Source: Holophagales bacterium
GTDB taxonomy: Bacteria > Acidobacteriota > Thermoanaerobaculia > Multivoradales > Multivoraceae
Assembly (NCBI GenBank): GCA_009843505.1
Contig: VYDI01000028.1
Location: 124,001 to 188,000, forward strand
DNA: 64,000 bases
Reading direction: 5' to 3'
Of this stretch, positions 42,924-51,533 are shown piece after piece. Each line of letters starts with the position of its first letter. Within the stretch, counting starts at the first letter, position 1. The translations under genes and the position numbers were made by a program. The notes below the pieces were generated by a model, which was not told the origin of the DNA, ran no database searches, and was given only the letters and a program-made list of their open reading frames with translations.

Positions 42924-44520
42924 AGCGGGACATCAGCACGACCAGTCGATGAGGCTCCGTCGTCGACGTGTGGTGCATCAGGACATCCTGCTTGCCGTCC
43001 TGGTTCAGGTCCGTCAACCAGGTGTACTCCTCATCCTCGGGCACGGGGATCGCGATCCGCTGAGGCTTCTTCGCGAGCAAACCCGGCCCCGGCACGCCGA
43101 GATGGACATGCAGCATCTTCCGGTTCCTCGCGATTAGAACGTCGGAGCGTCCGTCGCCGTTCATGTCTCCCATCCGGACCGCCGGCCAGAACGCTCTTTC
43201 GCCGCTCCTCCTGGGAGTTCTGGGCCTGATCTGGCGTACGGCGTTCGGGCGGTCGCCGTAGCGGCCATCCTCCATGCGGAACATCTCGAGATCGAACGAC
43301 CCGGCGCCGGTCAGAATCGACATGACGAGCACGCGGATGGCCGAGAAGACCGTTGGCTCGAAGGCCGTCACGACCACATCGACCTGGCCGTCGCGATCGA
43401 AATCGTGCCGGTCGATTCCAGAGACGATGCCCTCGGACTCGACCACGGCGCCCGGTTCGGGGGCGAACTCCACGTTTCCACCCGGGCCCGGAGCGCCGGG
43501 GTACACCTCGTACGAGGAGTGCATCTTCCACAGGCTCGAGCCCTTGAGCGAGAACACGACGAGGTCGGTCACGCCGTCGCCGTTCATGTCGGTCAGCGAG
43601 TGCAGCACCCTGCCGCTGCTTTCCCCTTCCGGCATGTGGTCCATGCGCCGCCTCCGGATTCCCTCCGGCGCGGCCAGCGAGGCGATCTGGTCGGAGTCGA
43701 ACGCGATCCCGGTCGTGAACGTCCTGGCCTCCGGTGAGAACAGCCCCTGTTCGGTCTGAAGATGCACCTCGAAGCGGCCGTCGTTCCAGAACACGAGGTC
43801 GCTGCGGCCATCCAGGTCGTAGTCCATCTCGTGGATCCGGCCGCCCTCGTCCCAGGGGTGGTAGCGATAGCCGTCGGCGCCGTAGACCCGGTCGAGCCCG
43901 CTGGTTGGCCCCACCGTCACGGGCTCGGCGAACCGGCCGGCCGGCATCTGGACCAGTACGTGGAAGCCGTGACCGTGCGCCAGCACGAGGTCGTCCCGGC
44001 CGTCTCCGTTCACGTCGCGAGTCATGTCCACGTGGAGAACTTCGCCCCTGGCGGACTCCCTGAAATCGGACGTCACCGCGACCAGGTCCCGTTCCGTCGC
44101 CGACTCCAGATCGAACCAGGTGAGCCGGCCGCCTCCGTAGGCGATCAACCGGTCCCGGCCATCGATTCCGGCAACGTCGACGAAGGACACCTCGGCGCGC
44201 AGCGTGGCTTCGGCCGCCGTTGACCAGTCGCCATCGACAAACGAGAGAACGCGCAGGCGGCGGTCTCCATCACCGTCCAGGTGCACGGCAGCCACGTCTG
44301 CGACCGGCCGGCCCGTGAGGAACCCGGTCAGAACGGTCAGGCGTTCCGCGACGTCCACGACCAGCTCGTGACGGCTGGGAGCGAACGCCGCGGGTGGCTC
44401 GGAGCTCGCGTGGACGGCAACCGGCATCATGCATCCCGACAGACATACCCGCATCGCCAGCAGGCTGATCCGGGCCGGCCGGTGTCGTCTCTCGTCGGGG
44501 ACTGTCGCTCGTCTCTTCAT
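42922..44520 (-). CDS. FG-GAP/VCBS-repeat lipoprotein, paralogue 1
   Basis: A 532-residue exported protein. The N-terminus MKRRATVPDERRHRPARISL with MRVCLSGC has a lipobox-like Cys. The body is a propeller made of FG-GAP repeats with calcium-binding DxDxDG-type loops: DVNGDGRDDLVLAHGHG, DYDLDGRSDLVFWNDG, DMNGDGVTDLVVFSLKG, DFDRDGQVDVVVTAFEP, DMNGDGRSDVLIARNRK and DLNQDGKQDVLMHH. The start at 44520 follows a GGCAGGAGGACCAAC ribosome site and lies 30 bp below a strong operator-covered promoter. It is one of three paralogues in the window. The role is unknown; such propellers often bind surfaces or partners. Confidence 0.87.
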   Translation of the reverse strand: MKRRATVPDERRHRPARISLLAMRVCLSGCMMPVAVHASSEPPAAFAPSRHELVVDVAERLTVLTGFLTGRPVADVAAVHLDGDGDRRLRVLSFVDGDWSTAAEATLRAEVSFVDVAGIDGRDRLIAYGGGRLTWFDLESATERDLVAVTSDFRESARGEVLHVDMTRDVNGDGRDDLVLAHGHGFHVLVQMPAGRFAEPVTVGPTSGLDRVYGADGYRYHPWDEGGRIHEMDYDLDGRSDLVFWNDGRFEVHLQTEQGLFSPEARTFTTGIAFDSDQIASLAAPEGIRRRRMDHMPEGESSGRVLHSLTDMNGDGVTDLVVFSLKGSSLWKMHSSYEVYPGAPGPGGNVEFAPEPGAVVESEGIVSGIDRHDFDRDGQVDVVVTAFEPTVFSAIRVLVMSILTGAGSFDLEMFRMEDGRYGDRPNAVRQIRPRTPRRSGERAFWPAVRMGDMNGDGRSDVLIARNRKMLHVHLGVPGPGLLAKKPQRIAIPVPEDEEYTWLTDLNQDGKQDVLMHHTSTTEPHRLVVLMSR

Positions 44521-44545
44521 GTTGGTCCTCCTGCCTTCGGGGCAT

Positions 44546-44587
44546 GTTGACCTCGTCAACATACAGCCTCTTGTTGACGCTGTCAAC
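44546..44587 (-). promoter_or_regulatory. promoter with two GTTGAC-N3-GTCAAC operators (FG-GAP 1 / TetR divergence)
   Basis: GTTGACCTCGTCAAC (44546-44560) and GTTGACGCTGTCAAC (44573-44587) are 15-bp inverted repeats with centres 27 bp apart. On the minus strand, -35 TTGACA lies at 44586-44581 and -10 TATGTT at 44563-44558, with exactly 17 bp between them. One operator covers each box. The TetR gene starts 66 bp to the right on the other strand. Confidence 0.85.
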
Positions 44588-44652
44588 ACCCACTCGTCCT
44601 GCCGCCAGAGATCGAGCCCGGCGATCACGAGCCGCTCTTGCCATAATCGCCC

Positions 44653-45267
44653 ATGGCCGAACGGGCTCGCACCTACCACCATGGAGACCTTCGAGCGTCG
44701 CTGGTCGAGGAAGCCGCCGCGATGATCTCGGAGGGCGGCGCCGCCAGCGTAACGATGAGGGCGATAGGCAGCCGCCTCGGTGTATCGCGGGGAGCGCCCT
44801 ACCGCCACTTCCCCGACAAGACGGCCCTCCTGGTCGCGGTCGCGGTCGCGGGGTTCAAGCGTCTCAACCGGCGCCTGGGGTCCGGCGACGCAGGAGCCTC
44901 TTCATCCAGCGTCGAGCGACTCCGGCGCATGGGCGAGCAGTACGTGCGCTTCGCCCTGAAGCACCCGGCGCACTATCGCCTGATGTACGGCAAGGAGGCC
45001 CTTGCACGCCAGGATCAGCCGGAACTGCGAAAGGCAGCCGGAGCTCTGCTCGAGAACCTGATCGATGTGATCCGGGTTCACCAGCAGCGCGGCGAGATCG
45101 AGGGAGGCGACCCGCGAGCGCAGGCCTACGTCGCATGGAGCGCGGTCCACGGCCTGGCGTCGCTGCTGATCGAGAAACAGATCGACCCGAATGTCGACGT
45201 GGACGACCTGATCCGGCAGACCACCCAGACGATCCTGGACGGAATGCGAGATCGCAGCCAGGACTAG
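44653..45267 (+). CDS. TetR/AcrR family transcriptional regulator
   Basis: A 204-residue regulator with the DNA-binding N-terminus YHHGDLRASLVEEAAAMISE, then VTMRAIGSRLGVSRGAPYRH (recognition helix region), and FPDKTALLVAVAVAGF. The remaining ~130 residues are helical (EQYVRFALKHPAHYRLMYGK, AYVAWSAVHGLASLLIEKQ), the WHG-type ligand domain seen in many AcrR-like repressors. The operator pair lies upstream on the opposite side, so it is the likely repressor of the FG-GAP genes, and of itself. The ligand is unknown. Confidence 0.9.
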   Translation: MAERARTYHHGDLRASLVEEAAAMISEGGAASVTMRAIGSRLGVSRGAPYRHFPDKTALLVAVAVAGFKRLNRRLGSGDAGASSSSVERLRRMGEQYVRFALKHPAHYRLMYGKEALARQDQPELRKAAGALLENLIDVIRVHQQRGEIEGGDPRAQAYVAWSAVHGLASLLIEKQIDPNVDVDDLIRQTTQTILDGMRDRSQD

Positions 45268-45292
45268 CCATGGCCAGAGTCCGCCGGCGGGC

Positions 45293-46930
45293 TCAACGGG
45301 CGACCAGCATCGTCACCCGATGAGGCTCCGTCGTCGACGCGTGGTGCATCAGCAGGTCCTGCTTGCCGTCCCTGTTGAGATCCACGAGCCAGGTGTACTC
45401 CTCGTCGTTGGGGATCGCGACCGCCACCTTTTGAGGCTGCCGGGTGAACAGATCCGGTCCCGGCACACCGGCGAAGACGAGCAACTTCCGATGGGTTTCC
45501 TCTATCAGCAGGTCCGAGCGGCCGTCGCCGGTCACATCCCCGATCAGCAGGGTGGTGTTGAACGCGCGCAGGTGACGCTTCTGCGTCTTCCGTTCCTCGT
45601 GCATGGCCCCTCGAAGCACGATGTCCAGCGGCACCCACCCGAACTCCCTGACACTGGGGTGGCCATCCAGTTGCATTCTGCGGATGGCGTTGGGTTCGTC
45701 GGAATGGAGGCCCTCCTTCATGGGATAGAACTCGAGATCCAGCCAGACGTCATCGCCCATAAACCCCTTGAGCCTCTTCCAGAGACTGCTCTCGAGGTAC
45801 GCGACCTCGATCGTCGTGAACATCAGATCGAGATCGCCGTCGCCATCGAAGTCGCGCTGGTTCATCCCGAGTTGAATCCTCCCGTCCGACTGGAAGGTGA
45901 AGTCGACGGCCCGCGCGAACCGGGTTCCGCCGTCGGGTGCCGGCGCGCCAAGATGCACCTCGCAGGTTGAACGCTTGCGCGAGATGCTCGCGCCTTCCAG
46001 AGAGAAGACCACGAGATCCCCGACACCGTCGCCGTTCAGGTCGGCTATCGAGTGAAGCACCCTCCCCGTCATGTCTCCGGTGGCGAGGGAGGAGAGTCGG
46101 TCAGAGTCGAATGCGACATCGGTCGTGAAGGTCTCTGCCACCGGTGAAAACAGCCCATCTTCGTCCTGGTGGTGAACCGCGAAATGGTCCCCGTTCCAGA
46201 ACACCAGGTCGCGGCGTCCGTCCAGGTCGTTGTCCATCTCGTGGACGCGGCTTTCATCCCAGGGGTTGTACCGGTAGCCATCGGCCCCGTAGATCCTGCT
46301 CAGGTCAGCGGACCGACCGATCTTCACCGGATCCGCCAACTCGCCGGCGCTCGTCTGGATGAACACGCTGAAGCCATCGACGCCCGGCACGACCAGGTCG
46401 TCGCGGCCGTCGCCGTTCACGTCCCGACTGACGTCGACATGAGGGATCTCACCGCCGCGAGGCGGGTCGAAGCTTGCAGTGACCGCGACCAGCGGGCGTT
46501 CAGTCGCCGATTCGGGATCGAACCAGTTCAGGCGACCGGGATCGTAGGTGAGCAGCCGGTCGCGTCCGCCGATACTGGCCACGTCAACGAATCGCACGTC
46601 GCGACCGAGTGTCGCCTCGGTTTGCGTCGCCCAGGCGCCGTCTCCGAACTCGTAGATACGCAGGCGGCGTTCGTCACCGTCGTCGATTCCCACGACCGCA
46701 AGCTCCGCGCTTGAGCTCCCGAGTAGGAACCCCGTCAAGACGGTCTGACGTTTCGCGGAGCCGGTGACGACCTCGTACTGCGTGAAAGCGAACTCCGCGG
46801 CCTCGGAAGTGGATTGCGCGGCGGCAGGCCCCAAGCCACCCGAGAGGAGTACTCCGAAAGACAGAATTCGCGACAGGCCTCGTCGAAGCGGCATCGCGCG
46901 GGCGCTAGCCGAAGTGCCGACTTCCTTCAT
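45293..46930 (-). CDS. FG-GAP/VCBS-repeat secreted protein, paralogue 2
   Basis: A 545-residue protein with a normal signal peptide (ILSFGVLLSGGLGPAAAQ) and an FG-GAP propeller: DVNGDGRDDLVVPGVDG, DNDLDGRRDLVFWNGD, DLNGDGVGDLVVFSLEG, DFDGDGDLDLMFTTIEV, DVTGDGRSDLLIEETHR and DLNRDGKQDLLMHHAST. It shares order and wording with the other two paralogues. Start ATG overlaps the previous stop in ATGA (46927-46930). It is therefore transcribed as the second gene after paralogue 3 and lacks its own operator promoter. It is convergent with the TetR gene. Confidence 0.87.
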   Translation of the reverse strand: MKEVGTSASARAMPLRRGLSRILSFGVLLSGGLGPAAAQSTSEAAEFAFTQYEVVTGSAKRQTVLTGFLLGSSSAELAVVGIDDGDERRLRIYEFGDGAWATQTEATLGRDVRFVDVASIGGRDRLLTYDPGRLNWFDPESATERPLVAVTASFDPPRGGEIPHVDVSRDVNGDGRDDLVVPGVDGFSVFIQTSAGELADPVKIGRSADLSRIYGADGYRYNPWDESRVHEMDNDLDGRRDLVFWNGDHFAVHHQDEDGLFSPVAETFTTDVAFDSDRLSSLATGDMTGRVLHSIADLNGDGVGDLVVFSLEGASISRKRSTCEVHLGAPAPDGGTRFARAVDFTFQSDGRIQLGMNQRDFDGDGDLDLMFTTIEVAYLESSLWKRLKGFMGDDVWLDLEFYPMKEGLHSDEPNAIRRMQLDGHPSVREFGWVPLDIVLRGAMHEERKTQKRHLRAFNTTLLIGDVTGDGRSDLLIEETHRKLLVFAGVPGPDLFTRQPQKVAVAIPNDEEYTWLVDLNRDGKQDLLMHHASTTEPHRVTMLVAR

Positions 46931-48528
46931 TTGGCCACCAGTATCGTCACCCGATGCGGCTCGGTAGTGAACGTGTGATGCATGAGGACGTCCTGCTTGC
47001 CGTCCCTGTTGAGGTCCACCAACCAGGTGTACTCCTCGTTCGGCATGGCGATCGCGACTTCCTCAGGCCTTCCGGCGAACAGCTCGGGCCCCGGCACGCC
47101 AAGAAAGACGTTCAGACCCTTCCGGCCCTTCTGCACGAGCAGATCCAGGCGGCTGTCGCCGTTCACATCCCCGACCAGAACCGAGGGATGGAAGATTCCC
47201 TTTTCTCCCGAAACGCCGGGAGCGCGGCCTCTGATCTTGCGGACGGCGCTCGGTTTGCCGGAGTAGAGGCGACCCTCCATGCGGTAGAAGTCAAGACGCA
47301 TCGGCACGGAACGGGTCAACATCCCGGCGCCGATCATGCGGACCGTCTTGAAGACGCCGAACCTCATCGTTCTGAACATCACGTCGACCTGACCGTCGTT
47401 GTCGAAGTCGTACGGACCGATCTCGTAAGGGAGGCTGTCCGAGAGAATCGTGGCGCCGGCATCGGGTGCGAACACCGTGCCGCCCTCGGGTGTTGGCGCG
47501 CCCGGGTGGACCTCGTACGTGAAGCGCACGTTCCACATGCTCCTGATGTCCAGCGAGAAGACCACGAGGTCGGCGACGCCATCGCCGTTCAGGTCGGTCA
47601 ACGAACGCAGCACTCTCCCGGTCGGGGCTCCGGTCAGGCTGTCGTCGATACGCCTGTGGCGCACCTCCTCCGGAGCGGCGAGCGAGGCGTGGTCGTCCGA
47701 GTCGAACGCCACCTCGGTCGTGAACGTCGTGCTGGCCTCGGTGGCGAACAGACCCCGCTGGTCCTGGAGATGCACCGCGAAGTGGTCCTGGTTCCAGAAC
47801 ACCAGGTCCCGGCGTCCGTCCAGGTCGTAGTCCATCTCGTGGACGCGGCCGCCGTCGTCCCACGGCCGGAACCTGGAGCCATCGCCGCGGTAGACCCGGT
47901 CCGGCCCGCTCGAGGGGCCGATGGTCACCGGATCGGCGAACGTCCCGCCGCTCCCCTGGACGAACACATGGAAGGCGTGGTTCTGCGGCACGACGAGCTC
48001 GTCGCGGCCGTCGCCGTTCAGGTCACGCGTGATGTCGACATGGACAACCTCACCCCTCCGCGGCGATCTGAAGTCGGACTCCACCGCAGCGAGTTCCCGC
48101 TCCGTCTCTGACTCGGCATCGAACCAGGTCAGCCGGCCGCCGCCGTAGACGACCAGCCGGTCCCGGCCGTCGATCGCGGCCACGTCAACGAAGGAGGTTT
48201 CGGACCGTAACGTGGTTTCGACTTCCGGCACCCAATCACCGCCGCTGAACGTGAGGATCCGCAGGCGCCGGCCATCGTTCTCATCGCTGTCCACGACCGC
48301 GAGGTCCGCCATCGAGCTTCCCAGGAGGAAGCCCGTCAGGATGGTCTGGCGCTCGCGGGCGCCGGTAGCCACGTCGTACCGCTCGAAGGCAAGCTGCTCC
48401 GCCGGCTGGACGCCGGGAAGCGTGGCGGCAGGTCCTACGCATCCGTACAGGCACACCCTGAGCGTGAGTATGGCGAATCGGCCTCGCCGATGGTGCCTCG
48501 CTCCGCCGCGCGCCGTTCTCTTTCTCAT
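46927..48528 (-). CDS. FG-GAP/VCBS-repeat lipoprotein, paralogue 3
   Basis: A 533-residue exported protein. Its N-terminus (RFAILTLRVCLYGCVGP) has the same RVCLxGC lipobox as paralogue 1. The propeller repeats are DLNGDGRDELVVPQNHA, DYDLDGRRDLVFWNQD, DLNGDGVADLVVFSLDI, DFDNDGQVDVMFRTMRF, DVNGDSRLDLLVQKGRK and DLNRDGKQDVLMHHTF. The ATG at 48528 follows GGAGGGAGAAGAAAGCC and lies about 30 bp below an operator-covered promoter nearly identical to that of paralogue 1. First gene of a two-gene operon. Confidence 0.87.
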   Translation of the reverse strand: MRKRTARGGARHHRRGRFAILTLRVCLYGCVGPAATLPGVQPAEQLAFERYDVATGARERQTILTGFLLGSSMADLAVVDSDENDGRRLRILTFSGGDWVPEVETTLRSETSFVDVAAIDGRDRLVVYGGGRLTWFDAESETERELAAVESDFRSPRRGEVVHVDITRDLNGDGRDELVVPQNHAFHVFVQGSGGTFADPVTIGPSSGPDRVYRGDGSRFRPWDDGGRVHEMDYDLDGRRDLVFWNQDHFAVHLQDQRGLFATEASTTFTTEVAFDSDDHASLAAPEEVRHRRIDDSLTGAPTGRVLRSLTDLNGDGVADLVVFSLDIRSMWNVRFTYEVHPGAPTPEGGTVFAPDAGATILSDSLPYEIGPYDFDNDGQVDVMFRTMRFGVFKTVRMIGAGMLTRSVPMRLDFYRMEGRLYSGKPSAVRKIRGRAPGVSGEKGIFHPSVLVGDVNGDSRLDLLVQKGRKGLNVFLGVPGPELFAGRPEEVAIAMPNEEYTWLVDLNRDGKQDVLMHHTFTTEPHRVTILVAK

Positions 48529-48553
48529 GGCTTTCTTCTCCCTCCAACCAGAA

Positions 48554-48595
48554 GTTGACTGCGTCAACATACACAGCTTTGTTGACATTGTCAAC
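48554..48595 (-). promoter_or_regulatory. second promoter with twin GTTGAC-N3-GTCAAC operators (FG-GAP 3)
   Basis: GTTGACTGCGTCAAC (48554-48568) and GTTGACATTGTCAAC (48581-48595) have centres 27 bp apart. -35 TTGACA (48594-48589) and -10 TATGTT (48571-48566) are 17 bp apart. This geometry matches the 44546-44587 site base for base in spacing, although no TetR gene is adjacent. Confidence 0.85.
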
Positions 48596-48695
48596 AAACT
48601 CTCGGAGAGGGCGGCATCCTCCACTGCGGCACCTCGGTTTCCCCGCTGTCTCCTGGACAAGACGGGGACTCCCACGACGAGGACCGGCTAGGGGA

Positions 48696-49478
48696 TCAGC
48701 CCCACTCCGGCCTCCACACCTCCTGGTTGTCCGTCGGGACCCTTCTCGCCCGACGAGCGTTCGGAGTCCGGAGTTCGACATTCACCCGACGCGCGATCGC
48801 CCGGGCGATGTCCTCCTGAATCTGAATCTCGGAGATCGTGCCGAGGACCCGGTCGTAGTGGCGGGACCAGAGATGGATGCCGTCGGTGACCCGGATGAGC
48901 TGAACCGAGATCCGTACACGGTCACCGGATCTTCGTACGCTGCCCTCGAGGATCGCCGACACGCCCACTTTCCGGCCGAACCTGGGAGCGCTCAGGCCGG
49001 TCAAGCCCCGGTCGAAGGAGGAGGTCCGGGACAGGACCCGCAGTCCATCGACCCGCACCAGCGCCTCGATGACCTCCTCCACCAACCCCTCGCAGAAGAA
49101 GTCCTGTTCCGGGTCGGAACTCATGTTCGCGAAGGGCCTGATCGCGATCGATCCTCCGACCGGGGTCTTCACCGGAGCCGTAAAGCGGTAGCCGCGGCCG
49201 GGAACCGTGACGACGTACTGCGTCTCCCGATCCTGACCCAGGATCTTCCGCAGCACGGACAGGTTGTGCGTGAGGTTGCTCTCGGCGACGTTGGTGTCGG
49301 GCCACACCATGGCCATCAGCTCGTCCTTGTGGATCAGACGGTCGCGGTTCTCGACCAGCACCTTCAGCGTCTGGAAGACCTTCGGCCGTACTGGAACGAC
49401 CCGCCCACTGCGCAGCAACCGGCGCTCGGCAGCATCGAGAAGAAACGGCCCGAAGGCGTAGGTGGGACGCTCTGCCAC
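48696..49478 (-). CDS. CadC-like winged-helix regulator with TolB-like sensor domain, truncated
   Basis: A 260-residue protein. The N-terminal OmpR/PhoB-type winged helix spans about 5-100 (FGPFLLDAAERRLLRSG, ESNLTHNLSVLRKILG, YVVTVPGRGYRFTAPV). A TolB/FlgO-like domain follows (IAIRPFANMSSDPEQDFFCE, LRVLSRTSSFDRGL, VSAILEGSVRRSGDRVRISV, DGIHLWSRHYDRVL). Relatives continue into a long TPR array; here the protein stops after VPTDNQEVWRPEWG, the very start of the TPR region, so the C-terminus appears lost. It ends about 100 bp upstream of the second FG-GAP promoter. The GTG start has a GGAGG ribosome site. Confidence 0.82.
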   Translation of the reverse strand: MAERPTYAFGPFLLDAAERRLLRSGRVVPVRPKVFQTLKVLVENRDRLIHKDELMAMVWPDTNVAESNLTHNLSVLRKILGQDRETQYVVTVPGRGYRFTAPVKTPVGGSIAIRPFANMSSDPEQDFFCEGLVEEVIEALVRVDGLRVLSRTSSFDRGLTGLSAPRFGRKVGVSAILEGSVRRSGDRVRISVQLIRVTDGIHLWSRHYDRVLGTISEIQIQEDIARAIARRVNVELRTPNARRARRVPTDNQEVWRPEWG

Positions 49479-49578
49479 CAGGAACCTCCGTCAGGGACCG
49501 GACGCCGGCCTTCACGCGGGTTGCGCTCAGCGGCGCCGGGATTTGATTCGGAATCTTGGATCCTAGCAGCCCGCGTCG

Positions 49579-51417
49579 CTAGCGGCGCTCGGGCAGCGCG
49601 AAGACGTACAAGTTGCCGCCCCGAGCGCGCGCGGCGCCCTCGGGCGTATGGCGGAGGCTTCCCGGCCCGGTCGATATGGCCACGTACTGGCGACCGTCGA
49701 CGGCATAGGAGATCGGATAGCCCATGGCCGGGGCACCCAGACCGACTTCCCATAGAACCTCGCCGGTCTCGTGGTCGAAGGCTCGGAAGCCGCCACTCGA
49801 ATCGCCACCGAAGATCAGGCCGCCGCCCGTCGCCACGACCGAGTAGGTCGCGCCCTCGGTCTCGAACAGCCACTTCGTCTCACCCGTGACGGCGGAGATC
49901 GCGTACACCGTGCCGAGGTACTCCTCGCCGGGTGCCTGGATGTGGTCGGCCGCCAGGTTGTAAATCGCCACCTGCTGCTCGAAAGCCTGCGCCCGCGGAC
50001 TGTTCGTGTCGGCCGTCACCAGCATCCGCGCGCACATGTTGCGCAGCGGGTAGTACATCGTTTGGGTGAGCGGGCTGTATGAGCCGGCCTCCCAGTCCTT
50101 CCCACCGATCCAGGTCGGACACACGAGCATCTCCTGATCGAGCTCCGTGAAGATGATCTCGGTGTTCTCGACCGCCCGCCCGGTCGTCTCGTCGATGTCG
50201 ACGACCACGTTCTGCGGCACGGTCGGCCGCGCCCACAGGAACTCGCCGGTCACACGGTCCAGCGTGTAGACGAAGCCGGTCTTGCCCGGGATGCCTGTCA
50301 TCAGCTTGCGTGTCTCGCCCGGTTCGAGGCCCTCCCGGATCCAGCGCACGGCCTCCGGGTCGGGCGAAACCGGCAGGTCGACGAGGATGCGTTCGAACGG
50401 ATGGTCGAGGTCCCAGTGGTCGTTCAGGTGCTGGAAGTACCACCGGATCTCGCCTGTGTCGGCCTCCAGCGCCAGGGTCGAGTTGTGGTACAGGTGCGTC
50501 AACTCCGTTCCACCGAGCATGAACTTCGGCGCCGGCGAAGTAACGGCGGTGCCGAAGTAGATGAGCTCAAGCTCCGGGTCGTAGCTCGGCACCATCCAGG
50601 TGCCGACGTGGTGCCGCTTCTCGAACGGCACGTCGCCCCAGGTCTCGTCCCCGGGCTCGCCCGGCGCCGGCATCGTGCGCGTCCGCCAGAGTTCCTCCCC
50701 GGTCAGCGCGTCGAGCGCGACCATGATGCAGGACTCCGGCCCGCCCCAGGGACGGCAGCTCCTTCCCGAAACGACGCGGCCATCCGCGACGATCGGGCCC
50801 GAACTGTGGGTGGCGGGATTGACCTGCCAGTCCAGGATCTGCGTCTCCCAGACCAGTTCGCCGGTCTCGGCGTCCAGGGCGAAAGCGTGGTTGTCGTCGC
50901 TGTTGTTCAGGATCAGCCGGTCGTAGATCGCGATGTTCCGGTTGTTCTTCGCATTGAAGCCGACCTGGGCGTAGAGCCCCTCGGGCTGCTCCCGCGTGTA
51001 GCGCCAGATGAAGTGCCCGGTCGTCGAGTCGACCGCCTCGATCGTGTCTTCGAACGAGGGGATGTAGAGAACGCCGTCGTAGGCCAGAGGCGTGATCTCG
51101 GAGGTCCCGACGGCGATCTCCCGTGACCAGACCAGACCTAGCTGGTCGACATTCCCGCGGTCGACCTGGTCCAGGGGGCTGTAACCCCAACTGTCGTGCG
51201 TGCGCCGGAACATCAGCCATTCTGAATCGGGCGGGTTCCGGAGCATCTCCTGGGTGACCGGTACGAAACCGGTCTCGGTGACCGGTACGAAACCGGTCTC
51301 GGTGACCGGCACGAACGTCGACGCCGCGTCCTGGGCTGACGATGGGGCGCCAAGCCAGACGCTGAGGGCCAGCGTCAACACCGCCAGCCCGCGTACGCGC
51401 GGGCGAGCACTCCTCAC
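49579..51417 (-). CDS. secreted PQQ-type beta-propeller dehydrogenase
   Basis: A 612-residue exported protein of the PQQ-dependent alcohol/glucose dehydrogenase type, with an eight-bladed propeller built of W-motifs: DTIEAVDSTTGHFIWRYTRE, HAFALDAETGELVWETQI, IMVALDALTGEELWRTRT and FRAFDHETGEVLWEVGLG. The N-terminal segment after the signal peptide holds FVPVTETG twice, then FVPVTQEML. A GTG at 51417 with GGAGG upstream is taken as the start; the ORF runs further upstream without support. No haem c domain is attached. The alcohol or aldehyde substrate is not known. It is divergent from the next MR/PQQ genes. Confidence 0.85.
   Translation of the reverse strand: MRSARPRVRGLAVLTLALSVWLGAPSSAQDAASTFVPVTETGFVPVTETGFVPVTQEMLRNPPDSEWLMFRRTHDSWGYSPLDQVDRGNVDQLGLVWSREIAVGTSEITPLAYDGVLYIPSFEDTIEAVDSTTGHFIWRYTREQPEGLYAQVGFNAKNNRNIAIYDRLILNNSDDNHAFALDAETGELVWETQILDWQVNPATHSSGPIVADGRVVSGRSCRPWGGPESCIMVALDALTGEELWRTRTMPAPGEPGDETWGDVPFEKRHHVGTWMVPSYDPELELIYFGTAVTSPAPKFMLGGTELTHLYHNSTLALEADTGEIRWYFQHLNDHWDLDHPFERILVDLPVSPDPEAVRWIREGLEPGETRKLMTGIPGKTGFVYTLDRVTGEFLWARPTVPQNVVVDIDETTGRAVENTEIIFTELDQEMLVCPTWIGGKDWEAGSYSPLTQTMYYPLRNMCARMLVTADTNSPRAQAFEQQVAIYNLAADHIQAPGEEYLGTVYAISAVTGETKWLFETEGATYSVVATGGGLIFGGDSSGGFRAFDHETGEVLWEVGLGAPAMGYPISYAVDGRQYVAISTGPGSLRHTPEGAARARGGNLYVFALPERR
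51253..51315 (-). repeat. 24-bp tandem repeat encoding FVPVTETG
   Basis: Two identical 24-bp units (51253-51276 and 51277-51300) and a 15-bp partial copy. In the coding strand each unit encodes eight residues of the FVPVTETG motif. The partner gene at 52859 has one unit fewer. Confidence 0.85.
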
Positions 51418-51533
51418 TGCGGCGCCTCCGTTCCTCGTTGTCTTCAAGACGAACGGGGGACTGTAGCAGCCGCGACAGGCAGCGTTCCGGGTGACATGAT
51501 CGACGAATCCGCCAACACGCAGGAGCGTCCGAC

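Noticed and set aside
51253..51315. CRISPR-like array
   Set aside because: It is a coding 24-bp tandem repeat without spacers.
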